64,000 nucleotides of DNA from Bacteroidales bacterium (GCA_015061085.1 SUXG01000001.1:1-64000), one strand, 5' to 3'; shown: positions 33,116 through 42,813, counted from the stretch's first letter. The notes: a model not told the origin generated them from the sequence alone. Numbers and translations: made by a program.

Positions 33116-33673
33116 ATGGAAGTAAAAGAATATCTCCAAGAAGCTGAAGACAGCATGCAAATGGCTGTCGAATATCTCGATGATACATTGTCGCACATCC
33201 GTGCCGGTAAAGCATCTGCTCGTCTGCTCGACGGTATTCGTGTTGACTATTATGGCAGTGCAGCGCCAATTTCAAATGTTGCTAACGTAAGCGTGCCTGA
33301 CGCTCGCACCATTGCTATCACTCCATGGGAAAAGTCAATGTTTAAGGAAATCGAAAAAGCAATCATCAACTCCGACCTCGGTGTGACACCGGAAAACAAT
33401 GGTGAAGTGATTCGTATCTGCATCCCTCCATTGACAGAAGAACGCCGTAAGCAACTCGTTAAGCAGTCAAAGAGCGAGGCAGAAAATGCCAAAGTATCGG
33501 TGCGCAACGCTCGTCGCGAAGCTATCGACGGATTGAAGAAAGAGGTTAAGAATGGTCTTAGCGAAGACGTAGAAAAAGATGCAGAAGCTGATGTTCAAAA
33601 GCTTCATGACAAATATATGAAGAAGATCGACGAGCTCTTCGCAGCCAAAGAAAAAGAAATACTCACAGTCTAA
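33116..33673 (+). CDS. frr: ribosome recycling factor
   Basis: The 185-residue protein has the RRF layout: a long helical arm at both ends ([21 protein letters not shown], and [22 protein letters not shown] with a C-terminal helix) and a central beta domain including [16 protein letters not shown] and [14 protein letters not shown]. It splits post-termination ribosomes together with EF-G. It is co-transcribed with pyrH. Confidence 0.97.
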   Translation: MEVKEYLQEAEDSMQMAVEYLDDTLSHIRAGKASARLLDGIRVDYYGSAAPISNVANVSVPDARTIAITPWEKSMFKEIEKAIINSDLGVTPENNGEVIRICIPPLTEERRKQLVKQSKSEAENAKVSVRNARREAIDGLKKEVKNGLSEDVEKDAEADVQKLHDKYMKKIDELFAAKEKEILTV

Positions 33674-33687
33674 AAAACGTTACCTAT

Positions 33688-35088
33688 ATGAAACGATTGA
33701 AATTTGCAACGATATTTGCTGCAATCGCAGGATTATTTGTTTCTTCTGCTGTCGCTTCAGAGCCGGCATTAGGCTCAATAATGACCAAGTGTAATCATGT
33801 GGAATGGAGCAGAAATGCTGTTATTTATGAAGTAAATCTCCGACAAGGGACAGAGGGCAGAACATTCAAATCATTCACACAAGAAATCCCACGTTTGAAA
33901 GAATTGGGTGTCGATATTCTGTGGTTGATGCCGATACATCCGATAAGCAAAGTCAATCGTAAAGGAGAATTAGGAAGCTACTATGCCGTTGCCGACTATA
34001 AGGCTGTCAATCCGGAGTTTGGAACGATGGATGATTTTCGACATCTTGTCAAGACAGCACATAGCTATGGTATGAAAGTGATTCTCGATGAAGTGTGCAA
34101 TCACACAGGATGTGATCATCCGTGGGTAAAATCAAATCCTGATTACTATGTTCGTAAAAACGGTAAATTCACAAGTCCTTACGATTGGACAGACACCTAT
34201 AAACTCAATTACAACAATGCAGAAATGCGCCATAGAATGTTGGACGCCCTAAAATTTTGGGTAAAAGAGTTGGATGTAGATGGATATCGTTGTGATGTGG
34301 CCGGTGAAGTGCCTACAGATTTCTGGGAAGAAGTTCGCAGAGAATTAGAAAAAATCAAGCCGGTGTTTATGTTGGCGGAAGCGACAAAGCCGGAGCTGTT
34401 GATATCGGCTTTTGATGCTGACTATAATTGGCCGATGAAAGATTTGTTTAATGCAATAGCAGCGACAAAAGGCATCAATAAGTATGCTATCGAGAAAGAA
34501 CAAAATCTTCCAAAAAAGAATGCTCTTGCCATCGACTCATTGTTGATGTTACAGTCAAGACAATATCCAAAAGGAGCAATAAACATGAATATGATTACAA
34601 ATCATGATCTAAATTCATGGGAAGGTACAGAGTTTGAACGCTACACCGATGGTGTGGGTGCTTTTGCTGTTCTTTCTTATACATTGCCGGGTATTCCGAT
34701 GATGTACACCGGTCAGGAAGTAGGCTTTAATCATGCGTTTGAATTTTTTAAGCATGACCAAACGCCGGATTATACGCCAAACGAATGGACAGAATTTTAT
34801 AAGCGATTAAATGCTCTTAAGCATAGCACTCCGGCATTGGATGCAGGGGTGAAAGGTCAACAGTGGAAACGCCATTTGACTTCCCAACGCGACATCTATG
34901 CTTTTACTCGTCAGTTAGGTGATAGCAAAATAGTCGTTATCGTTAATCTCAGCAATGAGAAATTGCCGTTGACGTTTAAGAATAATAACGTACCGGATGT
35001 GACCGGAATGAGTGATTATTTTGGCAATAAAAAAGCTGATTTGCCAAAGACACTCAATCCTTGGGAATATAAGATATACGTTAAATAG
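33688..35088 (+). CDS. exported alpha-amylase family (GH13) glycoside hydrolase
   Basis: The 466-residue protein has a signal peptide (about 1-23) and a catalytic barrel with the four GH13 regions. Region I reads DEVCNH, region II GYRCDVAGE with the nucleophile Asp, region III LAEATKPE with the acid/base Glu, and region IV TNHDLNSW with the third Asp. Region order and spacing fit a periplasmic or surface enzyme acting on alpha-glucans. The C-terminal part (about 385-466) is a small beta domain. It follows frr by 14 bases and ends at a strong terminator, so it may be transcribed with pyrH-frr, an unusual partner. Confidence 0.93.
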   Translation: MKRLKFATIFAAIAGLFVSSAVASEPALGSIMTKCNHVEWSRNAVIYEVNLRQGTEGRTFKSFTQEIPRLKELGVDILWLMPIHPISKVNRKGELGSYYAVADYKAVNPEFGTMDDFRHLVKTAHSYGMKVILDEVCNHTGCDHPWVKSNPDYYVRKNGKFTSPYDWTDTYKLNYNNAEMRHRMLDALKFWVKELDVDGYRCDVAGEVPTDFWEEVRRELEKIKPVFMLAEATKPELLISAFDADYNWPMKDLFNAIAATKGINKYAIEKEQNLPKKNALAIDSLLMLQSRQYPKGAINMNMITNHDLNSWEGTEFERYTDGVGAFAVLSYTLPGIPMMYTGQEVGFNHAFEFFKHDQTPDYTPNEWTEFYKRLNALKHSTPALDAGVKGQQWKRHLTSQRDIYAFTRQLGDSKIVVIVNLSNEKLPLTFKNNNVPDVTGMSDYFGNKKADLPKTLNPWEYKIYVK

Positions 35089-35118
35089 GTTGATTTATTA
35101 TCAAAAAGTTGTGTTGGT

Positions 35119-35154
35119 AAGTAGAGTTTGTAGTGATACAAACTCTACTTTTTT
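35119..35154 (+). terminator. intrinsic terminator after the GH13 gene
   Basis: A perfect 14-base stem (35119-35132 with 35137-35150) encloses the loop GTGA and is followed by a T run. Confidence 0.88.
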
Positions 35155-35157
35155 GTT

Positions 35158-35215
35158 TGGGAGATTAGGGAGCGTAGGGAATTTAGGGCAATTAAGGAAT
35201 TTAGAGTATTTAGGG
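35158..35215 (+). repeat. short purine-rich degenerate direct repeats
   Basis: Three or four imperfect copies of a unit near GGAATTTAGGG occur in a G- and A-rich stretch between the terminator and repeat copy D. No function is apparent. Confidence 0.4.
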
Positions 35216-35243
35216 ATAGATGCGAACTACTCTCTTATCACCT

Positions 35244-35425
35244 TGCACTAACTTTTGATAAGTTTTGCTGCACTCGGCATAGGCAAAATCTAAAAACTGC
35301 GTTTTTTATTTTGCTCTCTGCTCTTGTTTGATTAACTTTGACTGCGCCCAAGTTAGGCTGCACTCGGCATAAACCAAATTGAAACAAGTTTCATTTGGTA
35401 TTCTGCCCTCGTTTGCTTAACTTTG
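35244..35425 (+). repeat. modular promoter repeat, copy D (two units)
   Basis: It is nearly identical to copy A over about 160 bases, with the same two palindromic cores in the same order. Promoter of unit 1: TAACTTTG 35333-35340. Promoter of unit 2: TTTG 35394-35397, 20 bases, TAACTTTG 35418-35425, which lies 24 bases before the flippase start codon. A linker CTAACTTTTGATAAGTT at its left end also occurs in inverted form in copy E. Confidence 0.85.
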
Positions 35426-35449
35426 TCGGGAAAATAGAAAGGAAGAGTT

Positions 35450-36970
35450 ATGGCAGGGGTAAAGTCGTTAGTCAAAGATACAGCAATCTATGGTATGAGC
35501 AGTATCATAGGTAGATTTCTTAATTGGTGTTTAGTTCCTCTCTATGTCTATATTTTTCCGACAGAGGAATATGGCATAGTCAGCTATCTTTATTCATTTA
35601 CGGCAGTGGCATTGGTGGTGCTGAATTATGGAATGGAAACCGGTTTTTTCCGTTTTGCCAATAAGTCGGAAGATCCGGATAAGGTCTATACGACATCGTT
35701 ACTGTCAGTAGGCTTTACGTCGCTCTTGTTTATGATATTGGCTACTATATTCATTGCTCCTTTGAGTGAGGTGTTACAGTTGCCGATGCATAAGGATTAT
35801 GTGTGGATGCTTGCTATCGTTGTGGCTATCGATGCTTTCAGTAACCTTCCGTTTGCCTATCTTCGCTATAAGAATCGCGCGATACGTTTTGCTGCTATTA
35901 AGATGCTGAATGTGGGGTTGAATATTGGTCTTAATTTGTTTTTTATATTGGCGTGTCCTTGGATTGATGATAATTATCCTTATTTGATAGGGTGGTTTTA
36001 TCAGGCACCGGGTGGAGCCGATTTCGGCATTGGTTGGATTTTTGTGGCTAATTTCATATCTTCGGTAGTTATATTATTGATGTTGTTACCGGAATTGTGT
36101 GGTTTGAAATATCGCTTTGATGGAGCATTGTTGCGACGTATGTTGAGATATTCATGGCCGTTGCTTGTGCTTGGTGTAGCGGGGATAATGAGCCAAAATA
36201 TGGGTCAGATGATAATCCCATATCTCTTTGAAGACCAGCAAGCAGCACATTCGATGGTGGGTATTTATGGAGCCAACATCAAGATTGCAATAGTGATGGT
36301 AATGTTTACGCAGGCGTTTCGTTATGCCTATGAGCCATTTATTTTTGCAAGCAATAAGGGAGAGGACAAGAGTCAATCTTATTGTGATGCGATGAAATTC
36401 TTTGTGATTTTCGGGTTGTTGATATTCTTGGGCGTAATGTATTTCTTGCCGTTGCTGAAACATTTTGTGTCGGAGCCTTATTGGGAAGGACTTCAAGTTG
36501 TGCCTATCATGATGATGGCAGACTTGTTTTTCGGCATATTTTTCAATCTCTCGTTGTGGTATAAACTGACTGACCGTACGCAGTGGGGTATGTATTTCTC
36601 TTTGTTTGGCTTTGTGTTGATGTTTGGTTTGAATGTGTGGCTTGTGCCGATGATCGGCGTGCCAAATGGCTATATTGGTTCTGCTTGGGCAGCGTTTATA
36701 AGCTATTTTTCAATGATGCTTCTCTCCTACTTTATCGGCAGACGATATTACCCGTTGCCATACGATTTAAAGCGCATGGGGCTGTATTTGGCTCTCGCTG
36801 TCATCAACTTCTTCTTGGGCGAATATGTGCTTAATTTCTCTTCAATGATGTGGCTTACCTACATTTTGCGTGTCGTATTGCTTCTCGACTACATTGTGGT
36901 TGTGGCACTTCTGGAAAATGTGCCTTTTATCACTCCATTAGTGAAACGCCTGATTAGCAAAGGCGGTTGA
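35450..36970 (+). CDS. Wzx-like polysaccharide flippase (MOP superfamily)
   Basis: The 506-residue protein has about 14 hydrophobic helices and the N-terminal pattern of oligosaccharide flippases (VKDTAIYGMSSIIGRFLNWCLVPLYVYIF). The central FVANFISSVVILLMLLPELCG and the paired half-repeats are typical. It would move lipid-linked repeat units across the inner membrane. It lies directly behind promoter repeat copy D and stands alone. Its only visible relatives in function are the dispersed polymer genes between 22 and 32 kb. Confidence 0.9.
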   Translation: MAGVKSLVKDTAIYGMSSIIGRFLNWCLVPLYVYIFPTEEYGIVSYLYSFTAVALVVLNYGMETGFFRFANKSEDPDKVYTTSLLSVGFTSLLFMILATIFIAPLSEVLQLPMHKDYVWMLAIVVAIDAFSNLPFAYLRYKNRAIRFAAIKMLNVGLNIGLNLFFILACPWIDDNYPYLIGWFYQAPGGADFGIGWIFVANFISSVVILLMLLPELCGLKYRFDGALLRRMLRYSWPLLVLGVAGIMSQNMGQMIIPYLFEDQQAAHSMVGIYGANIKIAIVMVMFTQAFRYAYEPFIFASNKGEDKSQSYCDAMKFFVIFGLLIFLGVMYFLPLLKHFVSEPYWEGLQVVPIMMMADLFFGIFFNLSLWYKLTDRTQWGMYFSLFGFVLMFGLNVWLVPMIGVPNGYIGSAWAAFISYFSMMLLSYFIGRRYYPLPYDLKRMGLYLALAVINFFLGEYVLNFSSMMWLTYILRVVLLLDYIVVVALLENVPFITPLVKRLISKGG

Positions 36971-36978
36971 AGGAGTGG

Positions 36979-37731
36979 CTAAATATCGCCTGTAGTGATT
37001 TTGCACAGATCGGAAAGAGCATCGCAATATGTCGCTGCACTTGATTTTCTTATCGTCGAACCGCAATCAGAGTGCATATCGCCACCGACAGGGTGGCATA
37101 GTGTCAGGCAAGGCAATTTGTATTCATCGTAGAGCCACGTTTCGTCAGGCATCGCTTCATGCACAAAGCCGTATGCGCCAGCATATTTTTTCATGTGTTC
37201 TATGATGTTGTGGGCAGTCAGCAAGTCGATATTGAGGTCGTTTTCAATTGTGAATGAAAGCCCATGATCCCAACCTACATTAGTTACATCTGTAACGACG
37301 ATAAAGCGAACGTAGCATCCAATCTCTGATAAGTATTTGACAACTTCTTTGGCTCCTGATGAATTACGTTCCTCATCGCCGGTGAAAGCTACAATCACGC
37401 CTTCGGGCAGGCGATTGTCGGTCATCATTTTGACTACAGCGGCATTGGTCAGCGCATTGTCAAATGTCCCACGAAGCATATCGTCTTGTGTTTCCAAAAA
37501 CAATTGCGAATAGACGCAATCGACGTGAGATGAAATCAAGACAATTTCTTGGTCGGCTTGAAGTTGATGACGACTATATATGTGGCAAAGATTTCCTTTG
37601 GCAATTAAGTTCCATTCGCTTTCAGCAAGCATTTCAGATATGACATCAAGACGAGATGATACGGTGAATTTTTCGCCGTCGTCTTTGCAGTCGGCACACG
37701 TCAATTTCTTTAAAATGGTTTCAAATTCCAT
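36979..37731 (-). CDS. zinc metallopeptidase-like protein (M20/M28/M42 clan)
   Basis: This 250-residue cytosolic protein keeps the co-catalytic metal motifs of clan MH: SHVDCVY (HxD), GTFDNALTNAAVV (bridging Asp), FTGDEERNSSGA (Glu pair) and a late CHPVGGDMHSDCG with a candidate metal His. It is shorter than M20 and M42 enzymes, lacking a full dimerisation domain. The substrate is unknown. It converges on the flippase gene with only 8 bases between the stops, and no promoter motif is clear upstream. Confidence 0.75.
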   Translation of the reverse strand: MEFETILKKLTCADCKDDGEKFTVSSRLDVISEMLAESEWNLIAKGNLCHIYSRHQLQADQEIVLISSHVDCVYSQLFLETQDDMLRGTFDNALTNAAVVKMMTDNRLPEGVIVAFTGDEERNSSGAKEVVKYLSEIGCYVRFIVVTDVTNVGWDHGLSFTIENDLNIDLLTAHNIIEHMKKYAGAYGFVHEAMPDETWLYDEYKLPCLTLCHPVGGDMHSDCGSTIRKSSAATYCDALSDLCKITTGDI

Positions 37732-37857
37732 ATTTGTGTTTATAATTACCGTTTAAGTGGTTTTTGATGTATTTAAAGACACTTTGTCGATTGAGTGGAT
37801 AAAAGGGTTGAAATCAAGCGTAAATGCGCTTAAAACGTTGCTAAATGCGTTAAGGCA

Positions 37858-38907
37858 TTACTCTGACATCTGAGGCTCGTTGCGATATTGATAGTCGGCA
37901 CGCAGGCGCTCGAAATCTTGAGGTGATGCTTTGAGCTTTTTTGTGTCGGATAGAGGGTTGTAGCTCTCGATAATCTGTTGTGCCGACAGAGAATAGTGAG
38001 GGATGTATTCAGGCGTTAGATTTTTGACCGGAATTTCGGTGAGCGCATCGATGAAATTATTGTCTTTGAGGAAACGAAAAGTGCTTTCGATGCTCATGCG
38101 AGTGGCACGTTGTTTTCCTTGCAGAGAGTAGCCGGCGATATGAGGTGTCGCAATATCGGCGATGTGCAATAGCTCAAGATTGATGTCCGGCTCGCCTTCC
38201 CAGCAGTCGATAGCAAGAGAAATATTTCGTTTGGGGCAAATTGAGATCAAAGCGCGAGTGTCAACGACAGGCCCTCGTGCCGCATTGATTAGTGTCGATC
38301 CGTCGCGCATCAGCGACAGTTGTCTCTCTCCTATCAGGTGAAATGTCGGGTGAGCACCATGAGTAGTCAGAGGGGTGTGCAAAGTCACCACATCGCAGAG
38401 TGGAAGTATTTCTTCCAAAGTCAAAAAAATTTGTTGCTCATCCGGGTTTGCCAACTCGGCTTTCGGAGGGTCGCATATCAGGACATTAGCACCAAGCATC
38501 CTACCCCATTGAGCCACGATAGAGCCGACGTTTCCACATCCGACGATGCCAATAGTAGTATGCTGAGGTTTTTTGTTCAGGCAAAGCAGCGTTGCCCACA
38601 CGTATTGAGCGACAGCAGGAGCATTGCAACCCGGAGCATTTTGCACTTCAATGCCTGCTGAGCGACACCATTGCATGTCGATATGGTCGGTTCCGATAGT
38701 CGCAGTGGCGATAAATTTAATCTTTGTGTTGGCGAGCAATTCAGCGTTGCAGCGTGTGCGAGTGCGAACAATCATCGCATCGGCATCAGCGACAGTCTCT
38801 CTGCAGAATTGGTCGGGATGAAGGTATAGGACTTCGGCGTAGGGCTCAAGGCATCCTTTGATGAAGGGAATTTTGTCTTCGATGACAATCAGCGGTCGAT
38901 TAAGCAT
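37858..38907 (-). CDS. pdxB: erythronate-4-phosphate dehydrogenase
   Basis: PdxB oxidises 4-phosphoerythronate in pyridoxal phosphate synthesis. The start is at Met 38907 (LNRPLIVIEDKIPF), overlapping the upstream stop by 8 bases; earlier in-frame Met codons lie inside the neighbouring gene. Features are IVRTRTRCNAELL, ATIGTDHID, the Rossmann motif GIVGCGNVGSIV, INAARGPVVDT and a C-terminal PdxB extension (TPEYIPHYSLSAQQIIESYNPL). At 349 residues it is slightly shorter than E. coli PdxB. It ends the long minus-strand run. Confidence 0.93.
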   Translation of the reverse strand: MLNRPLIVIEDKIPFIKGCLEPYAEVLYLHPDQFCRETVADADAMIVRTRTRCNAELLANTKIKFIATATIGTDHIDMQWCRSAGIEVQNAPGCNAPAVAQYVWATLLCLNKKPQHTTIGIVGCGNVGSIVAQWGRMLGANVLICDPPKAELANPDEQQIFLTLEEILPLCDVVTLHTPLTTHGAHPTFHLIGERQLSLMRDGSTLINAARGPVVDTRALISICPKRNISLAIDCWEGEPDINLELLHIADIATPHIAGYSLQGKQRATRMSIESTFRFLKDNNFIDALTEIPVKNLTPEYIPHYSLSAQQIIESYNPLSDTKKLKASPQDFERLRADYQYRNEPQMSE

Positions 38908-39889
38908 ATAGTGTGAAGCAGAACAGCGTAACATATACGGCGACAGCTGTTGCAATAAAGAGCGCGCCTCGACGCATGGGGTTAATAATAAAGAAATGAG
39001 CTAACTGTATTCCTACCATAAGGTTGAGCAAAGGGATATAAGTCGCCATGTTGGCAAAGTCAAAAATAATGCATCCAAACAGGGAAAAAGCGAATAGATT
39101 GAGAATGCTGTTGTAGGCACGAGTCTGACTATTGGTAGAGAAAACTTTTATCGAGTTGCTTAACGCCAAAAGCAGAGTCAAAAGAGAAGTCAGAGCGACA
39201 TTCAGAAGCATCCATATCGAAATATCATTTATGAAATCGGCAAAGAAGATGGTCTGAAGGTCGGGTATTCTGAAGTCTTTAAAATCAATCAATCCGAAGC
39301 CCAAAGCAATCCAATAAGGCGCTATGATGCCTAATATCGCAGCGCAAATTTCCTTAATTCGCAATGTATTGAGATATATGGTTGCTATCAGGAAAATCGG
39401 AATCATCAGCGCAAAAGAGTACTGAAAAATCGAACCTGCCGACAGTGTAGAGAATGTGATAAACATTCCCTGTGTGGCGTTGCGTTTGCCGAATTGAGAA
39501 AAAAGCACAAATGTAGCGATCAATGTCAAAGGCGTAAAAAGCGATTGAGCGCTAAAAGAGTGTGTCAGCCATGGGTTTGTGGCTGAAAGGAATATAAATG
39601 TTGTTGCAAATAGTTTTGTGCTGTCGTGGATAAAACGAAATTCTTTGTTGAGCCAAAGCACTAACAGGGCCGATAGGCCGAAAGATAAAATATTGAGTGA
39701 CCACGACAAAAAGTGAGGCATTTGCCAATCCTTTACGGATTTAAGACAAATGCCATAGTCGCTTTCCAAAGCAATGTCAGGCATATAGTCAAAACTCATG
39801 ACAGCCATGACCAGCAGAGCAGCCACAGCGACGATAAAGCCTGTCGATGACGTTATGCTTTGGTTGTTGTATGATGAGTTAAAAAACAT
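38900..39889 (-). CDS. multi-pass membrane protein of unknown function
   Basis: The 329-residue protein has about nine or ten hydrophobic helices and few charged residues. The pattern suits the DUF6427-like membrane family I associate with Bacteroidetes, but I am not certain of the assignment. It begins directly after the purD stop with no gap and overlaps pdxB by 8 bases, so all three are co-transcribed. No catalytic motif is visible. Confidence 0.75.
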   Translation of the reverse strand: MFFNSSYNNQSITSSTGFIVAVAALLVMAVMSFDYMPDIALESDYGICLKSVKDWQMPHFLSWSLNILSFGLSALLVLWLNKEFRFIHDSTKLFATTFIFLSATNPWLTHSFSAQSLFTPLTLIATFVLFSQFGKRNATQGMFITFSTLSAGSIFQYSFALMIPIFLIATIYLNTLRIKEICAAILGIIAPYWIALGFGLIDFKDFRIPDLQTIFFADFINDISIWMLLNVALTSLLTLLLALSNSIKVFSTNSQTRAYNSILNLFAFSLFGCIIFDFANMATYIPLLNLMVGIQLAHFFIINPMRRGALFIATAVAVYVTLFCFTLYA

Positions 39890-41161
39890 TTATCGGAGCA
39901 AATCGTTGGCGATGTCGTTGCGTAGATATTTGCCTTCAAAATCGACGATTGCGGCAGCGGCTTTTGCTTTTTGAGCTGCATCGGCTATGTCATTTCCGTA
40001 TGCCACAAGAGCAATCACGCGACCGCCGTTTGTGAGCACTTCGCCACGTTCGTTTTCTTTTGTTCCGGCATGGAAAGCAAGGCACTCTCCTATCTTGTCG
40101 AGACCTGTGATGACTTTTCCTTTTTCGTAATCGCCAGGATAGCCGGCAGAAGTCAGCATCACAGCGACAGCAGCGCGCTCATCAAATTCCACATTCTTAA
40201 TGCTCAATGTTTGGTCGGCCATACCTTCGAAGAGGTCGATAATGTCGCTTTTCAAGCGAGGCATCACGACTTCTGTCTCAGGGTCACCCATGCGACAGTT
40301 GTATTCGATGACCATTGGGTCGCCTTCGACATTGATAAGACCGAGGAAGATAAATCCGCGATATTCGAGGTTTTCTTCTTTCAGACCTTTAAGAGTCGGC
40401 TCAACGATATTTTTGACCACCTTTTCCATGAAAGCCTCGTCGGCAAAAGGAACAGGAGAAACCGATCCCATACCTCCGGTGTTAAGACCGGTGTCGCCCT
40501 CTCCTACTCGCTTGTAGTCCTTAGCTACCGGGAGCAGACGATAATCTTCGCTGTCAGTGACTACGAAGACAGAGCATTCGATTCCGCTGAGGAATTCTTC
40601 GATGACAACAGTGGCAGATGCGCCGCCAAACATACCTTCGAGCATATCGCTGAGAGTGTCCTTGGCATCAGCCAAAGAGTCGAGAATGATTACGCCCTTG
40701 CCGGCAGCTAAACCGTCGGCTTTTAGAACGTAAGGAGCTTTCAATGACTCAAGGAAATGATAACCCTCTTCGATAGTTTCTGCTGTCACGCTCATGAAAC
40801 GTGCTGTCGGTATGTGGTGACGGAACATAAATTCCTTTGCAAACTCCTTGCTGCCCTCGAGCTGAGCGGCATCTTTCGACGGACCGATTACTTTGACCGA
40901 GTGGTCGCGGAAATAGTCGTAGATACCAGCGACAAGAGGATTTTCCGGACCGACAACAATCATGTCGATTTCGTTGGCATCGACAAACTCTTTGACTGCT
41001 TCGAAATTCATAGGGTCAAGAGCCACATTAGTCCCAAACTTGGCAGCGTTTCCCGGAGCTACGAAAAGTTTTTCAAGACGAGGTGATTGGCTTATTTTCC
41101 ATGCGATGGCACACTCTCTGCCTCCGCTTCCGAGAAGTAATATCTTAACTTTTTCTTTCAT
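39890..41161 (-). CDS. purD: phosphoribosylamine-glycine ligase
   Basis: PurD is the ATP-grasp enzyme of the second step of purine synthesis. The 423-residue protein has the N-terminal VLGSGGRECAIAW-like ILLLGSGGRECAIA, FVAPGNAAK, ATP-grasp blocks PYVLKADGLAAGKGVII and GFIFLGLI, the metal site EYNCRMGDPETEVVMPRL and the C-terminal AVAVMLTSAGYPG. Length and order are standard. It lies 24 bases behind the rRNA methyltransferase-like gene. Confidence 0.97.
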   Translation of the reverse strand: MKEKVKILLLGSGGRECAIAWKISQSPRLEKLFVAPGNAAKFGTNVALDPMNFEAVKEFVDANEIDMIVVGPENPLVAGIYDYFRDHSVKVIGPSKDAAQLEGSKEFAKEFMFRHHIPTARFMSVTAETIEEGYHFLESLKAPYVLKADGLAAGKGVIILDSLADAKDTLSDMLEGMFGGASATVVIEEFLSGIECSVFVVTDSEDYRLLPVAKDYKRVGEGDTGLNTGGMGSVSPVPFADEAFMEKVVKNIVEPTLKGLKEENLEYRGFIFLGLINVEGDPMVIEYNCRMGDPETEVVMPRLKSDIIDLFEGMADQTLSIKNVEFDERAAVAVMLTSAGYPGDYEKGKVITGLDKIGECLAFHAGTKENERGEVLTNGGRVIALVAYGNDIADAAQKAKAAAAIVDFEGKYLRNDIANDLLR

Positions 41162-41185
41162 GATGTACGAGTTTTTGGGTGTTGA

Positions 41186-42739
41186 TTAATCTTGGTTATC
41201 TTCCGAGTCTGCTTGCTTCTTCCATGCTTTGCGAGAGCGCATATAGACTTTATTGACTATCGTTTCAGAGTCTGCCGACAATTTTGGGGCTTTATTGACG
41301 ATTTCGATTTCTTTACGAGAATTGTGGATGCTTCGAGCGTCCTTTTTCCATTCGCGTTTAGAGTCGTCGAAATTGTCATTGCGTTTGCGATCGTATGGCT
41401 TGTCTGACTTGAAGTCTTTTTTGAATTTTTTATCGTCGTGGTGCTTATCCTTTTTGTCGTCGCGACGGCTTTGTTTTTTCTCTTTAGAGTTGAATTTGCG
41501 AGCCTCTTTCGACCATTCTTCGTCGGTCATGCGACGAACTTTAGGCTTAGCTTGGCGATTGAAATCCTTGTTGCTGACGCTGCCTCCGGCGATTTTGAAT
41601 TCGTCGTATTTGCCGTCGAACATGACATATTCGCGCAATTCACATTCCAATGAGCCGTTGAGGATAGGGAATTTTACCGATGGCTTAAGACCGATTTCTT
41701 TGAAGTGCTCATCCTTATATCCCAAAATCCAAGCATGGTAGCCTTTGAATAGGAATTTGAGAGTGTGGCCGATTGATTTGTAAAGTCCGGCGATGTCTGT
41801 CGGGTTGATACGTTCGCCGTATGGAGGGTTGGTAATCAAAATGCCATCGGCAGGAGCTTCTGTCCATTGGTCGAAAGGCTTACACTCGAGTTCTATCATA
41901 TTTTCAACGCCGGCAGCCTTGATATTTTTGCGAGTGGCTGCGATAGCTGCTTGAGCAATGTCGCCACCATAGATTTTATAGGCAAATTCTCGTTCTTGAG
42001 AATCGTCGTTGTAAAGCTCTTCAAAAAGTTCTTTATTGAAATCCGCCCATTTCTCGAAAGCAAAGTTTTGACGGAAAACGCCGGGGTTGATGTTTGCTGC
42101 GATAAGAGCCGCTTCGATGAGGAATGTGCCCGAGCCACACATAGGATCAACGAAATTGCTTTCGCCTCGCCATCCTGTCTTGAGGATGATGCCGGCAGCG
42201 AGCACTTCGTTGATAGGGGCTTCTGTCTGAGCGACGCGATAACCTCGCTTGTTAAGACTTTCGCCGCTTGAGTCTAATGATATAGTGACACGTTCGCCTG
42301 CGATGTGAACATTCAGATTGATGTCGGCGCCATTAAGACGAATAGATGGGCGACGTCCGTATTTGTCGTTGAAATAGTCGGCGATACCGTCTTTGACACG
42401 ATATGTCACAAATTTAGAGTGAGTAAATTCGCTACTGTTGACTGTAGAATCGATGGCAAATGTCTTGTCAGGCGACAAGTATTTGTCCCAATCGAAGTCG
42501 CGCACCATGTCGTAGAGCTCATCGGAATTAGAAGCCGTAAATTTAATGATAGGCTTAAGGATTCTCAATGCAGTGCGACAGCAAAGATTGGCTTTGTACA
42601 TCAATTCGAGGTCTCCTTCAAATGTGACCATTCTAAGACCTATTTCGACATTCTGTGCGCCGAGAGCGATAAGCTCTTCGCTCAAAACGTCTTCAAGACC
42701 TTGGAATGTCTTGGCCACCATTGGAAAAGTTTGATTCAT
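41186..42739 (-). CDS. THUMP-domain RNA guanine-N2 methyltransferase (RlmL-like) with charged tail
   Basis: Residues 1-155 are a THUMP-type RNA-binding region, followed by a Rossmann methyltransferase with NFVDPMCGSGTFLIEAALIA and the catalytic motif NPPYGERI. This matches the N-terminal half of E. coli RlmL, which modifies 23S rRNA. The RlmK half is absent, as usual outside gammaproteobacteria. After about residue 385 comes a roughly 130-residue low-complexity tail dense in Lys, Asp and Arg, probably disordered and RNA-binding. The gene lies 74 bases after the FtsZ-like gene. Confidence 0.9.
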   Translation of the reverse strand: MNQTFPMVAKTFQGLEDVLSEELIALGAQNVEIGLRMVTFEGDLELMYKANLCCRTALRILKPIIKFTASNSDELYDMVRDFDWDKYLSPDKTFAIDSTVNSSEFTHSKFVTYRVKDGIADYFNDKYGRRPSIRLNGADINLNVHIAGERVTISLDSSGESLNKRGYRVAQTEAPINEVLAAGIILKTGWRGESNFVDPMCGSGTFLIEAALIAANINPGVFRQNFAFEKWADFNKELFEELYNDDSQEREFAYKIYGGDIAQAAIAATRKNIKAAGVENMIELECKPFDQWTEAPADGILITNPPYGERINPTDIAGLYKSIGHTLKFLFKGYHAWILGYKDEHFKEIGLKPSVKFPILNGSLECELREYVMFDGKYDEFKIAGGSVSNKDFNRQAKPKVRRMTDEEWSKEARKFNSKEKKQSRRDDKKDKHHDDKKFKKDFKSDKPYDRKRNDNFDDSKREWKKDARSIHNSRKEIEIVNKAPKLSADSETIVNKVYMRSRKAWKKQADSEDNQD

Positions 42740-42813
42740 CGTAGTTATATGTTTTTATATTGTTATTCTATTGTATGTTTTGTGTTCAACTTCCGATAAT
42801 ATCGTTGCCGGCA

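Noticed and set aside
39971..41086. Long open readings antisense to purD, and similar ones opposite the kinase, ftsZ and the dcw genes
   Set aside because: They mirror strongly conserved genes on the other strand and show no protein family features. They follow from codon choice in the true genes.
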